DNA from: Liolophura sinensis
Lineage: Eukaryota > Mollusca > Polyplacophora > Chitonida > Chitonidae
Length of the DNA: 64,000 nucleotides
Direction: 5' to 3'
NCBI RefSeq assembly: GCF_032854445.1
Contig: NC_088296.1
Location: forward strand, 23,631,604 to 23,695,603
How positions within the stretch are numbered: position 1 is the first letter of the stretch; each line of letters begins with the position of its first letter. This document shows positions 27,701 through 42,700 of this stretch, piece by piece. The notes under the pieces are model-generated. The model ran no database searches, had not been told where the DNA came from, and was given only the letters and a program-made list of their open reading frames with translations. The position numbers and the translations under genes are program-made.

Positions 27701-30700
27701 GGATGTTAATAATATAGAAAAGTGTCATCATGTATACAGTAACTACAGATATTCTCCATTCATATTATCAGTGTTTTGATTTTAATCTCTCTTTAATACT
27801 GGTAATTGTCAGATCAGGCTCTGGATGTTAATAATATAGAAAAGTGTCGTCATGTATACAGTAACTACAGATATTCTCCATCCATATTATCAGTGTTTTG
27901 ATTTTAATCTCTCTTTAATACTGGTAATTGTCAGGTCAGGTTCTAGATGTAATAATATAGAAAAGTGTCATCATGTATACAGTAACTACAGATATTCTCC
28001 ATCCATATTATCAGTGTTTTGATTTTAATCTCTCTTTAATACTGGTAATTGTCAGATCAGGCTCTGGATGTTAATAATATAGAATGGTGTCATCATGTAT
28101 ACAGTAACTACAGATATTCTCCATCCATATTATCAGTGTTTCGAACTTAATCTCTCTTTAATACTGGTAATTGTCAGATCAGGCTCTGGATGTTAATAAT
28201 ATAGAAAGGTGTCATCATGTATACAGTAACTACAGATATTGTCCATCCATATTATCAGTGTTTTGATTTTAATCTCTCTTTAATACTGGTAATTGTCAGA
28301 TCAGGCTCTGGGTGTTAATAATATAGAAAAGTGTCATCATGTATACAGTAACTACAGATATTCTCCATTCATATTATCAGTGTTTTGATTTTAATCTCTC
28401 TTTAATACTGGTAATTGTCAGATCAGGCTCTGGATGTTAATAATATAGAAAGGTGTCATCATGTATACAGTAACTACAGATATTCTCCATCCATATTATC
28501 AGTGTTTTGATTTTAATCTCTCTTTAATACTGGTAATTGTCAGATCAGGCTCTAGATGTTAATAATATAGAAAAGTGTCATCATGTATACAGTAATTACA
28601 GATATTGTCCATCCATATTATCAGTGTTTTGATGTTAATCTCTCTTTAATACTGGTAATTGTCAGGTCAGGTTCTAGATGTTAATAATATAGAAAAGTGT
28701 CGTCCTGTATACAGTAACTACAGATATTGTCCATCCATATTATCAGTGTTTCGAACTTAATCTCTCTTTAATACTGGTAATTGTCAGATCAGGCTCTGGG
28801 TGTTAATAATATAGAAAAGTGTTGTCATGTATACAGTAACTACAGATATTGTCCATCCATATTATCAGTGTTTCGAACTTAATCTCTCTTTAATACTGGT
28901 AATTGTCAGATCAGGCTCTGGATGTTAATAATATAGAAAAGTGTCATCATGTATACAGTAATTACAGATATTGTCCATCCATATTATCAGTGTTTTGATG
29001 TTAATCTCTCTTTAATACTGGTAATTGTCAGATCAGGCTCTGGATGTTAATAATATAGAAAAGTGTCATCATGTATACAGTAACTACAGATATTGTCCAT
29101 CCATATTATCAGTGTTTTGATTTTAATTTCTCTTTAATACTGGTAATTGTCAGGTCAGGTTCTAGATGTTAATAATATAGAAAAGTGTCATCATGTATAC
29201 AGTAACTACAGATATTGTCCATCCATATTATCAGTGTTTTGATGTTAATCTCTCTTTAATACTGGTAATTGTCAGGTCAGGTTCTAGATGTTAATAATAT
29301 AGAAAAGTGTCATCATGTATACAGTAATTACAGATATTGTCCATCCATATTATCCGTGTTTTGATTTTAATCTCTCTTTAATACTGGTAATTGTCAGATC
29401 AGGCTCTGGATGTTAATAGTATAGAAAAGTGTCATCATGTATACAGTAACTACAGATATTGTCCATCCATATTATCAGTGTTTCGAATTTAATCTATCTT
29501 TAATCCTGTTAATTGTCAGATCAGGCTCTGGATGTTGATAATATAGAAAAGTGTCGTCATGTATACAGTAACTACAGATATTCTCCATCCATATTATCAG
29601 TGTTTTGATGTTAATCTCTCTTTAATACTGGTAATTGTCAGATCAGGCTCTGGGTGTTAATAATATAGAAAAGTGTCATCATGTATACAGTAATTACAGA
29701 TATTGTCCATCCATATTATCCGTGTTTTGATTTTAATCTCTCTTTAATACTGGTAATTGTCAGATCAGGCTCTGGATGTTAATAGTATAGAAAAGTGTCA
29801 TCATGTATACAGTAACTACAGATATTGTCCATTCATATTATCAGTGTTTTGATGTTAATCTCTCTTTAATACTGGTAATTGTCAGATCAGGCTCTAGATG
29901 TTAATAATATAGAAAAGTGTCGTCATGTATACAGTAATTGCAGATATTGTCCATCCATATTATCCGTGTTTTGATTTTAATCTCTCTTTAATACTGGTAA
30001 TTGTCAGATCAGGCTCTGGATGTTAATAGTATAGAAAAGTGTCATCATGTATACAGTAACTACAGATATTCTCCTTCCATATTATCAGTGTTTCGAACTT
30101 AATCTATCTTTAATCCTGTTAATTGTCAGATCAGGCTCTGGATGTTAATAATATAGAAAAGTGTCGTCATGTATACAGTAACTACAGATATTCTCCATCC
30201 ATATTATCAGTGTTTTGATGTTAATCTCTCTTTAATACTGGTAATTGTCAGATCAGGCTCTGGATGTTAATAATATAGAAAGGTGTCATCATGTATACAG
30301 TAACTACAGATATTCTCCATCCATATTATCAGTGTTTTGATGTTAATCTCTCTTTAATACTGGTAATTGTCAGATCAGGCTCTAGATGTTAATAATATAG
30401 AAAAGTGTCATCATGTATACAGTAACTACAGATATTCTCCATTCATATTATCAGTGTTTTGATGTTAATCTCTCTTTAATACTGGTAATTGTCAGATCAG
30501 GCTCTAGATGTTAATAATATAGAAAAGTGTCATCATGTATACAGTAACTACAGATATTCTCCATCCATATTATCAGTGTTTCGAACTTAATCTATCTTTA
30601 ATCCTGTTAATTGTCAGATCAGTCTCTGGATGTTAATAATATAGAAAAGTGTCGTCATGTATACAGTAACTACAGATATTGTCCATCCATATTATCAGTG

Positions 30701-33700
30701 TTTTGATTTTAATCTCTCTTTAATACTGGTAATTGTCAGATCAGGCTCTGGGTGTTAATAATATAGAAAGGTGTCATCATGTATACAGTAACTACAGATA
30801 TTGTCCATCCATATTATCAGTGTTTTGATTTTAATCTCTCTTTAATACTGGTAATTGTCAGATCAGTCTCTGGATGTTAATAATATAGAAAAGTGTCGTC
30901 ATGTATACAGTAACTACAGATATTGTCCATCCATATTATCAGTGTTTTGATTTTAATCTCTCTTTAATACTGGTAATTGTCAGATCAGGCTCTGGGTGTT
31001 AATAATATAGAAAGGTGTCATCATGTATACAGTAACTACAGATATTGTCTATCCATATTATCAGTGTTTTGATTTTAATCTCTCTTTAATACTGGTAATT
31101 GTCAGATCAGGCTCTAGATGTTAATATAGAAAGGTGTCGTCATGTATATAGTAACTACAGATATTGTCCATCCATATTATCATGCCTGTGGAATGAGAAT
31201 GCATTGGCTAGACTGAAGTGTTCCATGGAGGCTCTTTGTAGCAGTGTATTGTTCCTGTCCAGTGATAAATACAATGGAGTTTTTATCTTATTACATGTCC
31301 TTGTACCAAAAGGTACGGAATATTTTGTCCTGAGAGGATGTGCTCTCTTTTTTACCTAGTAACATTGGGAAAATGTCAGTCATTATCATTGTAAAAAAGA
31401 CAGCTGAGATTGAGGCAGCATTCCATTTCATATTCTTGTTATTGCATTGGGACGTTTTTGATACGGCAAATGAATTTAAAATCCGACATTTCAAAAAAAA
31501 ACTATATTATGTTGATGGAATTGTTAAAGATCGCTCTGTCAGTGTCTCATTGAATTACACAAAGCTAGCTATAACCAGGCATGAACATGTTGAAGGCATG
31601 ACAGCGTCTATTGAAACTGATATATTGCTATCATCAGCAGATTCATAACTAGTAATATTGTCCCTTTCAATGTAGAATGCCCCAAAATTCAAATAAATCA
31701 CCTGGAGTTTGTCGTTTTGTTGAATGATGGCTTAGAGCCACATTTGAACTAATATCCTCATTGATGAAAAGCTGCAGTGGATGTAGTAATTGCCATTAAA
31801 TATTATCAACAATGCTTTCAGTTTTGGGGGACTTTTTTTGGGTTCACGGGATTCTCTTATTTAATGCACAAGAAATATTATGTATTTAATATTATGTATT
31901 TAATATTATGTATTTAATATTATGTATTTTTAACATAATTATAAATCTTTTCCAACTATCTTACATAATTACACATTGTATGGCAAATGTGCATCCATAT
32001 GAACACCATAGGTATACCTCTCTTTAGTTTTTTTGGCTCTTCCTGCCTGATGCATGTTTATAAGACCAACTCCATAGCACAGTTGGTAGAGTGTCCGCTT
32101 CGGGAGCTGTAGATCCAGGGCCAATCCTGGGTCCAGTCACACTTTAGGCCTTAAAAGAGGAAGTTGTAACTTCCTTGCTTGGATATCAGCATGAAGGGTT
32201 TGTGCAACCACTGGTTGACCCGTATCAGTATAATGGCTTGGATGGGGTGGCTTATTTGCCTTCGGTAAGGTATTTCAGTGAAGCAGCATTAGATGAAAGA
32301 GCTCAGGCTGACTTCCTGTCCGGTTGTGTCAGTTGGACTTCCATTGGCTCTGCCCAGTTAATTGTCTCAACAAAATACTATGAACTGAAGTATTCTTTAG
32401 GACAGCATAAAACACCAGTGAAATAAAATAAACAAATAAATCATCGGTCGTGTTTGTCAGAACCCATGTCTCATTTGTTAGCAAACTGATGATGTTTGAA
32501 TGCGATGGCTGCTTACAATTGGTTAAAATGTTCATGTAGCCATATATTGTAGTCTTCTACCTTGAACTTTTGTATCAGTTAGCTTAAATATTTAGCATGA
32601 ATAAAGTGTGTTTGGCTAAAAGTGCAACAGAGCTGTGGCAGATTACGTAATTTGCTTTTTATTGGGGAAGTCCACAACTGGAATGATGAGTGAGGAATGC
32701 ACCGTGGACAGACCGACCAGCTAAACTCTTTAAATGGATTGATACATGTTCAGGCCCTCAAGGATGGTAAATAGGCTGTTTGTATGTTGAGTACTGATTG
32801 CTAACATCTTGTATATGATTGTTTTAATGGCTGGGAATGTCGGGGAACTTGCTGATTATTACCACAGGTTCATGTACATGTAATTCAGCAAATGTACTTG
32901 TGTAGCTATGACAACAGATACACGTACATGTAATTCAGCAAATGTACTCCTGTGGCTATGATGACAGATACACGTACATGTAATTCAGCAAATGTACTCC
33001 TGTGGCTATGACAACAGATACACGTACATGTAATTCAGCAAATGTACTCGTGTAGCTATGACAACAGATACACGTACATGTAATTCAGCAAATGTACTCC
33101 TGTGGCTATGACGACAGATACACGTACATGTAATTCAGCAAATGTACTCCTGTGGCTATGATGACAGATACACGTACATGTAATTCAGCAAATGTACTCC
33201 TGTGGCTATGATGACAGATACACGTACATGTAATTCAGCAAATGTACTCCTGTGGCTATGACAACAGATACACGTACATGTAATTCAGCAAATGTACTCC
33301 TGTGGCTATGATGACAGATACACGTACATGTAATTCAGCAAATGTACTCCTGTGGCTATGACGACAGATACACGTACATGTAATTCAGCAAATGTACTCC
33401 TGTGGCTATGACGACAGATACACGTACATGTAATTCAGCAAATGTACTCGTGTAGCTATGACGACAGATACACGTACATGTAATTCAGCAAATGTACTCC
33501 TGTGGCTATGACAACAGATACACGTACATGTAATTCAGCAAATGTACTCCTGTGGCTATGACGACAGATACACGTACATGTAATTCAGCAAATGTACTCG
33601 TGTAGCTATGACGACAGATACACGTACATGTAATTCAGCAAATGTACTCCTGTGGCTATGATGACAGATACACGTACATGTAATTCAGCAAATGTACTCC

Positions 33701-36700
33701 TGTGGCTATGACAACAGATACACGTACATGTAATTCAGCAAATGTACTCGTGTAGCTATGACGACAGATACACGTACATGTAATTCAGCAAATGTACTCG
33801 TGTAGCTATGACGACAGATACACGTACGTGTAATTCAGCAAATGTACTCATGTAGCTATGACGACAGATACACGTACGTGTAATTCAGCAAATATACTCA
33901 TATAGCTATGAAGAAGATATATACACAAGGGTCACACAGAAATGGGGTTTTAAAATACCATGATTTTCTGGTCCATTATTACTAAAATTCTAGGATGTTC
34001 AGTGTTTAAATTCGAACTGTTGACTAGGTGTTTGGTGGAACTGTTAGTGCAAGTCCATGGAACAAACAAGTTGGGATGGTTGTGTACGGTTTCTCTATGC
34101 TTTCAGCATAATTTCAGTATCACTTTATTACTTTACTTGATTAGTGTTTTAACGTCATACTCAATAAACCATATGATATAATAACCAGGGCTTGAAAGAT
34201 AACGCTCGCCTGCTGGTCAGTCTTATCAGGCCAGTGGAATTGTCAGTCGGGCAAGTAGAATTCAGCAAGCACTGCTTCAACTGGCCAGGGATTTATCAAC
34301 GTTTGCATATTTGATTCAGTTACCGTTGATCACGCCTACATTTGTGAACATTCGCTGTGCTCTTACTTGAAAGTGTGGTCTGAGTTTACTACTGTAGTTA
34401 CATTTAGATGAATGCAAAATCATGTAACGGTTTGATCATGTTTTGCTTTACTTAACTAAATTAAGTACCAGCTAATATCAAGGAGGACTGAGGACTTTGA
34501 CAGTTAATTTTGACATAAATCATCGGGACTCATGAGGTATTGGATCAATCATGAACATAAATTGGGGAGGGTGTACTTAGCTCTGATTTTGATGAAATGT
34601 GAGCTGGGACTAGTAATAGCTGACTTTTTCATTTTTTTAAATTTTTTTTACCTAACTGAATTTGTACTTTTGTATTTTTGCCCACAATTATGAAACATGT
34701 ATGAGATATACATGTAATGCACTGGCGTGATTGGTACCTCATCAGCATTATCATAAAGCCAGGTAACAACATGTTACCAGGCAGGCTGTTGTTAGCCAGA
34801 TTTTAACCAGTTGTTAGCCAGATTTTGATCAGTTGTTAGCCAGATATTAACCAGTTGTTAGCCAGATTTTAACCAGTTGTTAGCCAGATTTTGATCAGTT
34901 GTTAGCCAGATTTTAACCAGTTGTTAGCCAGATTTTGATCAGTTGTTAGCCAGATTTTAACCAGCTGTTAGCCAGATTTCAATCAGTTGTTAGCCAGATT
35001 TCAATCAGTTGTTAGCCAGATTTCAATCAGTTGTTAGCCAGATTTTAACCAGTAATCTCATTGCTAAGGTACCAATTTGGGTGTAATCTGCATATTTTAT
35101 CTATTTTCCTGTTTTAAGGCCTGGACACCATCATGTGGTCAGGTCCTGGACAATGATTTAATTATTAAGAGTATATACTTTTATGAAATGGATGCATTTT
35201 ACCAGATGTGAATAACCATGAAGTGACTTGTACATGCTGTTGGTTATAGAATTTAACACCTCAAAAACAAAGGCTGCAATCTGGAGAAAGATCTGTTTTT
35301 TGTTGTTCCAGGGACTATCCAATGAGAATGTAGAGACTCAGTTAGACCAACTGCAGGCCGATATTCAGTTACAACTACAGCAGAACCAACGTGTGCTAGA
35401 AGATTTGAGAAATCTTAAACGTCAGGCCGGTAAGTCACTGACACTTTCCAGTTTGCTCACACAACAGTTTTTTGTTATACAAGCTGTAAGCCCAAAGGAC
35501 AGGACTGCAAGTCACAGGCAGTGCAAGTTTACAGGTGATTTGGACCCAGGAAATTAAAGCCCAAATTTCAGAGTTTATACTGTTGGTATATATACTGGTA
35601 AAGACATGCATAGTTTGCTTCAGAAAAGACAAAAAAGACTGTTTTACCAAATTGTTGAACATGGAAACTTTTTTGGGTGCATTGACTAAACTGTGGGTGC
35701 ATACACTGTATATATATATATATATATGCCCATGCACCCTTAAGCCCTATTTACACATAGACAAAGTTTTGGCTGAACCGTTACGAATTTACATTGTAAT
35801 ATACTCGTGTTTGCATTTGTTGTTTTTTGTGTTGACTCATCAGCATTCAAAGTGAATTTTTGTTCTGTTGTTCATGTCGGCGACAATGAATTTAAAAAAT
35901 GATCAGAAATTTGGAACTGGACATTAGTTCGTATATATTCGTAAAAGCTTTGTAAACATTCGCGAAAACTGTCAGATGCAATCATAAAGGTAACTCAATC
36001 ATTCGAGAAGCATGACTAGATTGTAGCGGATCACAAAATCAGCTGATTTGGGCTGATTTTGGACATACTTGCGAATGAATACCAATTTACGAAGTACTTA
36101 CTAAATAGTTAAGAATGTTTCTGATTTTCCTGTTGCTTAATTGATCTTTTTCACTCATTTGCGAAGCTTCCAGAATGTTTCGCAACTTGTTCATGATTGT
36201 CGTAAGCCTGTTGTGAAATTCACGCTAATTTACCTCTTGCTGCATGATGCAGTGTGACTCTTATGTCGTGACGGGTCGGTACAGCATTCATTTAAGTGTG
36301 AACAGGGCTTTTATTTTGACTCAATATATCAATCATAACCGTAGAGTGTAATGGTAGCAGATTATATGAAACTTGTGCTTCTCTGGACAGTTTTAATAAC
36401 AGACCCTTAATTACTGCACCGAGTTGTTTATCGTCTCAAGCAGTTTGTTTTTTTGTGTCTTGCTCACCATGTGGAGTTATGTGTATATTGAATGCTGTTT
36501 TAATTATGCATTTATTGGATTGACATTTGACTAAATACTGTGGGAAATCTGATTGGGTTTGCACAGCTTATAAAGGATATACCAGAGAAAATCCATATTC
36601 GCTGATCAAATATTCGCGCAATTTACAGAAACTTGCTCAAATTAGTGCCTGTCATTAAACATCAGACCCACACATGTATTATTTATAGTGTAAAAATTAT

Positions 36701-39700
36701 CTTTTAGTTTGAAAAAGTTATGATACTACCCACTTTATAAATGCAAGTAAATTTGTTTAATTAGAGGTAATAAAGTTTATTACCTACATGTATATATATA
36801 TGTAACATATATGTAACATTTTAAAAGGAATGTATATACTCTGCTGTTTTCTGCATGTACTCTGTAAACTGTTAGCTGTTGGCTCAGTTCTCTTGCTGTG
36901 TTTGTAGCAGACCTTTATTTTTGTTATTTTTTTCCAGAATTTAAGTGGATTTCCACTGATTTGCTGGATTTGCAGAATCTAGTCCAAATCCAGTACTACA
37001 AAGCATCTTACTCCAAAAGCTTTAATACCTATACAGGAAAATAGGGTTAGGATGTTCCATGTTCATAACTTTAGCAATGTGAACCAATGTCTATTTTATT
37101 GTGGAAAAGAAAAAACATTCCATATGAAAAAGTTTGAAATAAGTTTTTAATAAGTCTTTCTTATGGAAATTCATGCAGATTCCTGTATCTGTAGCTTTGG
37201 TATATAAAAGCTGTGATGCCCAGAATCAAGGATTTCCATCAAGAGGAAATCCTTGTGTTGGCTGTAAGAACCTACTTTCACACAGACAGAGTTCACTTTC
37301 GAAACTTTCAACATTTGCACAGACCCAGCTCACAAGCTGCTACTCTTATAACAATTATATAAACACAGTTTGCATTTGTTACGTTTTGGGCCAAAACATG
37401 GCTGTTTTGAGAAAGTGGCTGTGTTTGGTGATTGTTAACATTTTTGTTTTGGGAAAGTAACTGTTCTTCAAAACAAAAAAATCAAAATTGAAATTTTGGA
37501 GCTACATGTATTCTCTTGTTATTTCTGAATTACTAACTGGTAATATTTGCTACGATGTCATAATGAAGAAAGGGACCTGTGTATACATGTAGATATAATT
37601 TCAGGACAAAACCGTGAATGTTTTTATGTAGTGTCACACGACCACATCAGATTTCCTTGTTTTATTTTCTTTATTTATTATTATTGTATTTTTTTGGCAT
37701 CTTGACTTGAGTTGTATGCACCTGTTGTTATTATATGTCTGTGAATTATGTGCGTAATACACAAGTAGCGTTACCGTGACGACAAAAGCTTCATTATTGA
37801 AGTATACGGTCTGTACAATCACTCCTGATGATGGCAAAATAAAATTATGAAATATTTGGACAAAGTGAAACTTTTGTTTTTCACTACTTGTGTGTAACGT
37901 GGAAATTATCAGTGGATCTGTCGGCTTTGGTGTACGTCGTGAGTTACACTAGCTGCTTCCTTTTTTGTACTGAATTTGTCTGAACATCATTGCTCTTTTT
38001 TTTTTTCTATCTCAGCACTGCTTTCACTGGCTTCAGTTGGATGGCTGCTCCAATCTAACCTTTAACCTTTAGCATGGCCTGTTTTTTCAGTGGCTGATCT
38101 CAAACAGCTTTCTCCGCACGGAGCTGTTAACCCTGCTAATAATGCACCTGACAAGGAGACTCCTAAACCTGTTGTCGTTGTACAAGTTTTGCCTCCTGTG
38201 AATGATGTAGAGAATGAACCGGGCAATGAGAAGGCAGGAGACTTGGCCCAAGAGGACCTGGCCGGTCAGGGAGGGTTTTACAAGTCCGTGGCCAGAGCTG
38301 GTGATCCCAATAAAGTTATCCTGCCCATACTTATGATTGCCTGTGACAGAGTTACCGTCAGCAAAAGCTTGGATCTACTGCTACGGTAGGTGCAACGTAT
38401 CCAAGCCGGGTTGGCACAGGTCGGGGAAAGTTATTACATGGAGAACTTCTTAAGGCAACACCAATTTATATTTTTGTTTTTTACAGGCGAGTTAATCTTT
38501 ATACCTTGTCATCAGAATGTATGAAAATAAAACTAAAATGATCGGAGAGCGTTTAAAAACTGGAAAATCATGAAAGTATAAAAATTGAACAAAATAAAAA
38601 TATGGATTTGAACCGAATGGATGCTTGAAAGTTCTCTCAATTGTCTCACTTGGTTAGCACGCTAGCGCAGCATAATGACCCATGAGCCTCTCACCAATGC
38701 GGTCACTGTGAGTTCAAGTCCAGCTCATGCTGGCTTCCTCTCCGGTCGTACGTGGGAAGGTCTCTCAGCAACCTGCAGATGGTCGTGGGTTTCCCCGGGC
38801 TCTGCCTGATTTCCTCCCACCATAATGTTGGCCATCGTCATATAAGTGAAATATTGTTCAGTACAGCGTAAAACACCAATCAAACAAATAAATAAGTAAA
38901 TAAAAAAGTTTTTAAATCAGAACAGGTAAGCTACAGATCCTGGTTATCTGAAACATGGCATACTTTTGTGTACTGTTTTGACACTGTGTTTACTTTACTG
39001 TGCTGAAAGTACTTTGCTTGGAGGAAATTTTGTGCCATTTTATGATTAAATTATACAATGCTAACCCACTTCAATAAAATCACTTTAACACACTTCAAAC
39101 AAGTCAGCCATCTCATGTCACAATTCAATAACTGCTTTATTGTTAGAACAAAGTTACTAGATTTTTACACTTTTTGGATCATAAAGGTTACTAGGTTTTT
39201 ACACTTTTTGGATCATAACTGTAAGTGTACATGAAACATATGCCTTCAATCATTCATAATGGGATGTTGTCATGGTTACAGACTCCGCCCCTCTGCTGAT
39301 AGATTTCCCATAATAGTGAGCCAGGATTGTGGCCACACCCAGACCGCAAAGGTGATACAGGCTTATGGTAGCCAGGTGAAACATATACAGGTAAGTCAGG
39401 TGTCCTTCAGAAGGTCTTATATCACAACCAGACCGTACGATCATGAAGCTGTCGTATACTTATGTCAGATTTTGTGTCCTGGATTTTTCCTGAACTTGGA
39501 TTTGATCTTAAAACTTATAATTCTTCTGATATTTTAAGAGAACTCTGTTTGCTGAGATAATAATTCTTCAATAAGTTAATGCACAAGTTTAGGGCATCAA
39601 ACTGTTTGGTCAGATGCTGTCCTAAGTTGAAGGTAATTTTTCTTAGGTTAGATTTGAATTCAAACACAAATTTTCAACTTCAGCCTAAATTGTAAGGTAT

Positions 39701-42700
39701 GTCCAAGTACTGAAGTAAAAATATGTCACATTTTCAGTTTTGTAGCCTATGATGAAAATACGTAAAAATATGTAAATACGTGCATTTCGGTAGCAAGTAT
39801 CCCGTGGATCTTTTGATGTTAATGCAAAAGGAAGTTATTTGTTACTAGCAGAGAATCCCAAATTGGCAATCTTTTAAAGAATGGCCTGTTACCCCATTGC
39901 CGTGGCCACTCAAGTCACAAAGGGACATAACTCTGTTGCTGTCACATTACAGTTACCCAAAGTCTTCAACAAATACCACCTGTAACGTATATGACTTTTA
40001 TTGAAAATTGAGGAGTGTTTAATAACGTTTTGAAAATTAAGATCCAGTTGAAGTTTTCACAGAAATAATAAAATAACTTTTACTAATGACAGAACAGTCG
40101 TTAGTTCATAGATTACTGTTGACCTAGAATGTACAACATAAACATTGTTCTCAGTTAGTATTGATCAAAATTTGTAAGCATTAAAACATTTGTAGGCTGC
40201 TCACAGTTGAAAGCTAAAAGATGAAATGCACATTTTGATTGTGAACTGAACTAACAGACAGTGACATGGATCGGTGTCATTATGTTCACCTTAAATCTTA
40301 CAGAAACTCCGACAAAAGCGTGATGCAGTTACAGTAAAGGAAACTCAAAATTTTGTAAATTGCATTCATAATTTGAACGTGTGCGCCTCAAAAAAAAAAA
40401 AAAAAAATCCTGTAACAGTCTTCATTGCTGTGGTTTATAAATACAGTTTAGTTGCACTGGTGTCATTTGGTTACATTTAAGCAACCAACTGTGACTTACA
40501 AACACTGACCCGCCCACTTTCTTCAAGCTAGGGTCATGCGAGATGGGATTTGAGGCGTGAAGCTGGCTACATTGTGCCATGTAATGCTTGATCCAGAAGC
40601 AACTCTGCCAGCAGATTTCGCCCTCACTGTCAATCATTCTGTTTCCACAGCAACCTGACTTGAGTGACATTGTGCTGCCACCCAAGGAGAAAAAGTTCAA
40701 AGGTTATTTTAAAATATCCCGCCACTACAAATGGGCTCTAAACCAAATCTTCCACACTTTCAACTATTCGGCTGTTATTGTTGTTGAAGGTTTGTATGTT
40801 CACATTTCATACCAAACAACCCTTGTTTCTCAACCTCATTTGCATGTATGCAAATTTCAGGGAAAATTATGGGATGATGACTTCCATTTTGCATTTGTGT
40901 AAAAGTTATGAAACTGATGATCACAAAAGGTTTAATTTGATGCCAAAAATCTTCCAAAAAACTGCTTCATTGCTTAAGCTGCATACAAATTGGCCTTATT
41001 AACATGCAATGAGGTGAGAAGGAAGGGTACCTAAATAAATGTGTATGTTTACATGTATGTCTGTGGATGGCATGTCCCAGAGGCTGGAGAATGGACTTGA
41101 AACAAACCTGTCTTGGAGAGCTCCTGATTGGTTATAATTTGGGATGAGATAATAAGTCTGCAATGGCTGATAAAAAAGTTTAACTGTTTCCTACAGTACC
41201 TCTCTGAAAATCTGTAGAAAAGTTTCCACATAGGAATTCTTTTGTCCATTTGTAAACTTTTTTCATCCTGAGGTTCCTGCTGAGTGCTGAGTTTTGGAAA
41301 TTTTTATATTTGTAGAAATGTTAGTTTGGTGTTTCATAGCCTCTGTTCTCATTTTTCAATTTTGGACTGTTGCTAGAGGTCAGAGGTCAGGCTGTAGAGG
41401 CAGATATACCATAAACACATCTTTCCCATTGCTGGTCAGGCTGGCATCATCTGTTGTCTTTGTCAGAGTTCACTCCCCTTCCTGCTGTGATATCCACCAG
41501 GGGACGTTTCCAGAAAACTTTGTAGATCTGTTTTTCTTGTTACGTTCTCTGCATTGTCATGGTTACAAAGGAAACCTGACTGAAAGGGAAAATAACCAAA
41601 AATTGATCTAGGAAGTTGGCTGAATGTGTCCGTGCAGTGTGCGTGGTATGATTATCTCCCTTAGTTGTATGTCTTATTTCTCCACAGCAGCCAGTGTTGA
41701 GTGATATAAAGCTGACTTGGCCCATGGACTTGTTCAAAGGCTATTTTAAAATCTCCCGCCATTACAAGTGGGCTATTTCTCAAATCTTTCACACATTCAA
41801 CTATTCAGCAGTTATCATTGTTGAAGGTGTGTAAAATAACCAGTGATTATATACTGTTTTGTATCTGTTAACTGTTTTCCATATTTAGTTGACTTAATTA
41901 TTAACTTAATACTTAATTTGTCTATTTTTGGATTTTTGTTTTTAAATGTTTAATGTACCTATACTAACTCATTATTATTTCCTAAGATCCCTCAAAAGAA
42001 CAGTGTTTCACAAAATTTCTTTTTTTTTTTCCATACTTTTACAGTAGAATTCTCAAACTCATTGTTGTGCCAGTTCAGTTTTTATATACCCTTTGCTTTC
42101 TTGTAAATGAACAGGTCAGGTGATGTATGAAACACTTTCCTGTTAATACAAAATGAATCTGTTACGCTGACCTAAATGTTTGATTTATTACAAAATGTTG
42201 TGCAAACTATGCAAGAGTAACAGCAAACACTTCCTTGACACCAAACACTTCCTTGACATTTGTTGTGTTGAAGCATTTTGCCCCACCAACAACGTTAGGT
42301 ATCAAATTATTGATATTGTGACTTTCAACACCAGACGTAACAGTGATCAGGAACAAACTGGGATTTACAATGTACCAATTACACACCTATTAAGGGATTA
42401 AGGGATTGGTCTGAGCCCAGCGTGTGCACTTTTATTTTTAAGACCAAATGCAAAGTGTGTGAGATTAAATCGTACCTAGGTTTACGAATTCCTGTTCAGC
42501 AACAGTCCACATGGAGCATTTATTTTAGTAAATAAGGAAAACAGTACACAATTATGTCTTCGGTAGATCCAGGGTCAATCCTGGGTCGAGTCACACCTAA
42601 GACTTTGAAAGAGGAAGTTGTAACTTCCTCGCTTGGCATTCAGCATGAAGGGGGACAGTGCAACGACTGGGTGACTCATTTTCAGTATAATGGCTCAGGT

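Noticed and set aside
40651-41826. Exons 5a and 5b as an assembly or haplotype duplicate
   Set aside because: The surrounding introns are dissimilar and synonymous divergence is high, so the copies are old and independent.
40651-41826. Exon 5b as a dead pseudo-exon
   Set aside because: It has an intact frame, proper splice signals, exact length and a strong excess of silent over replacement changes in the shared part.
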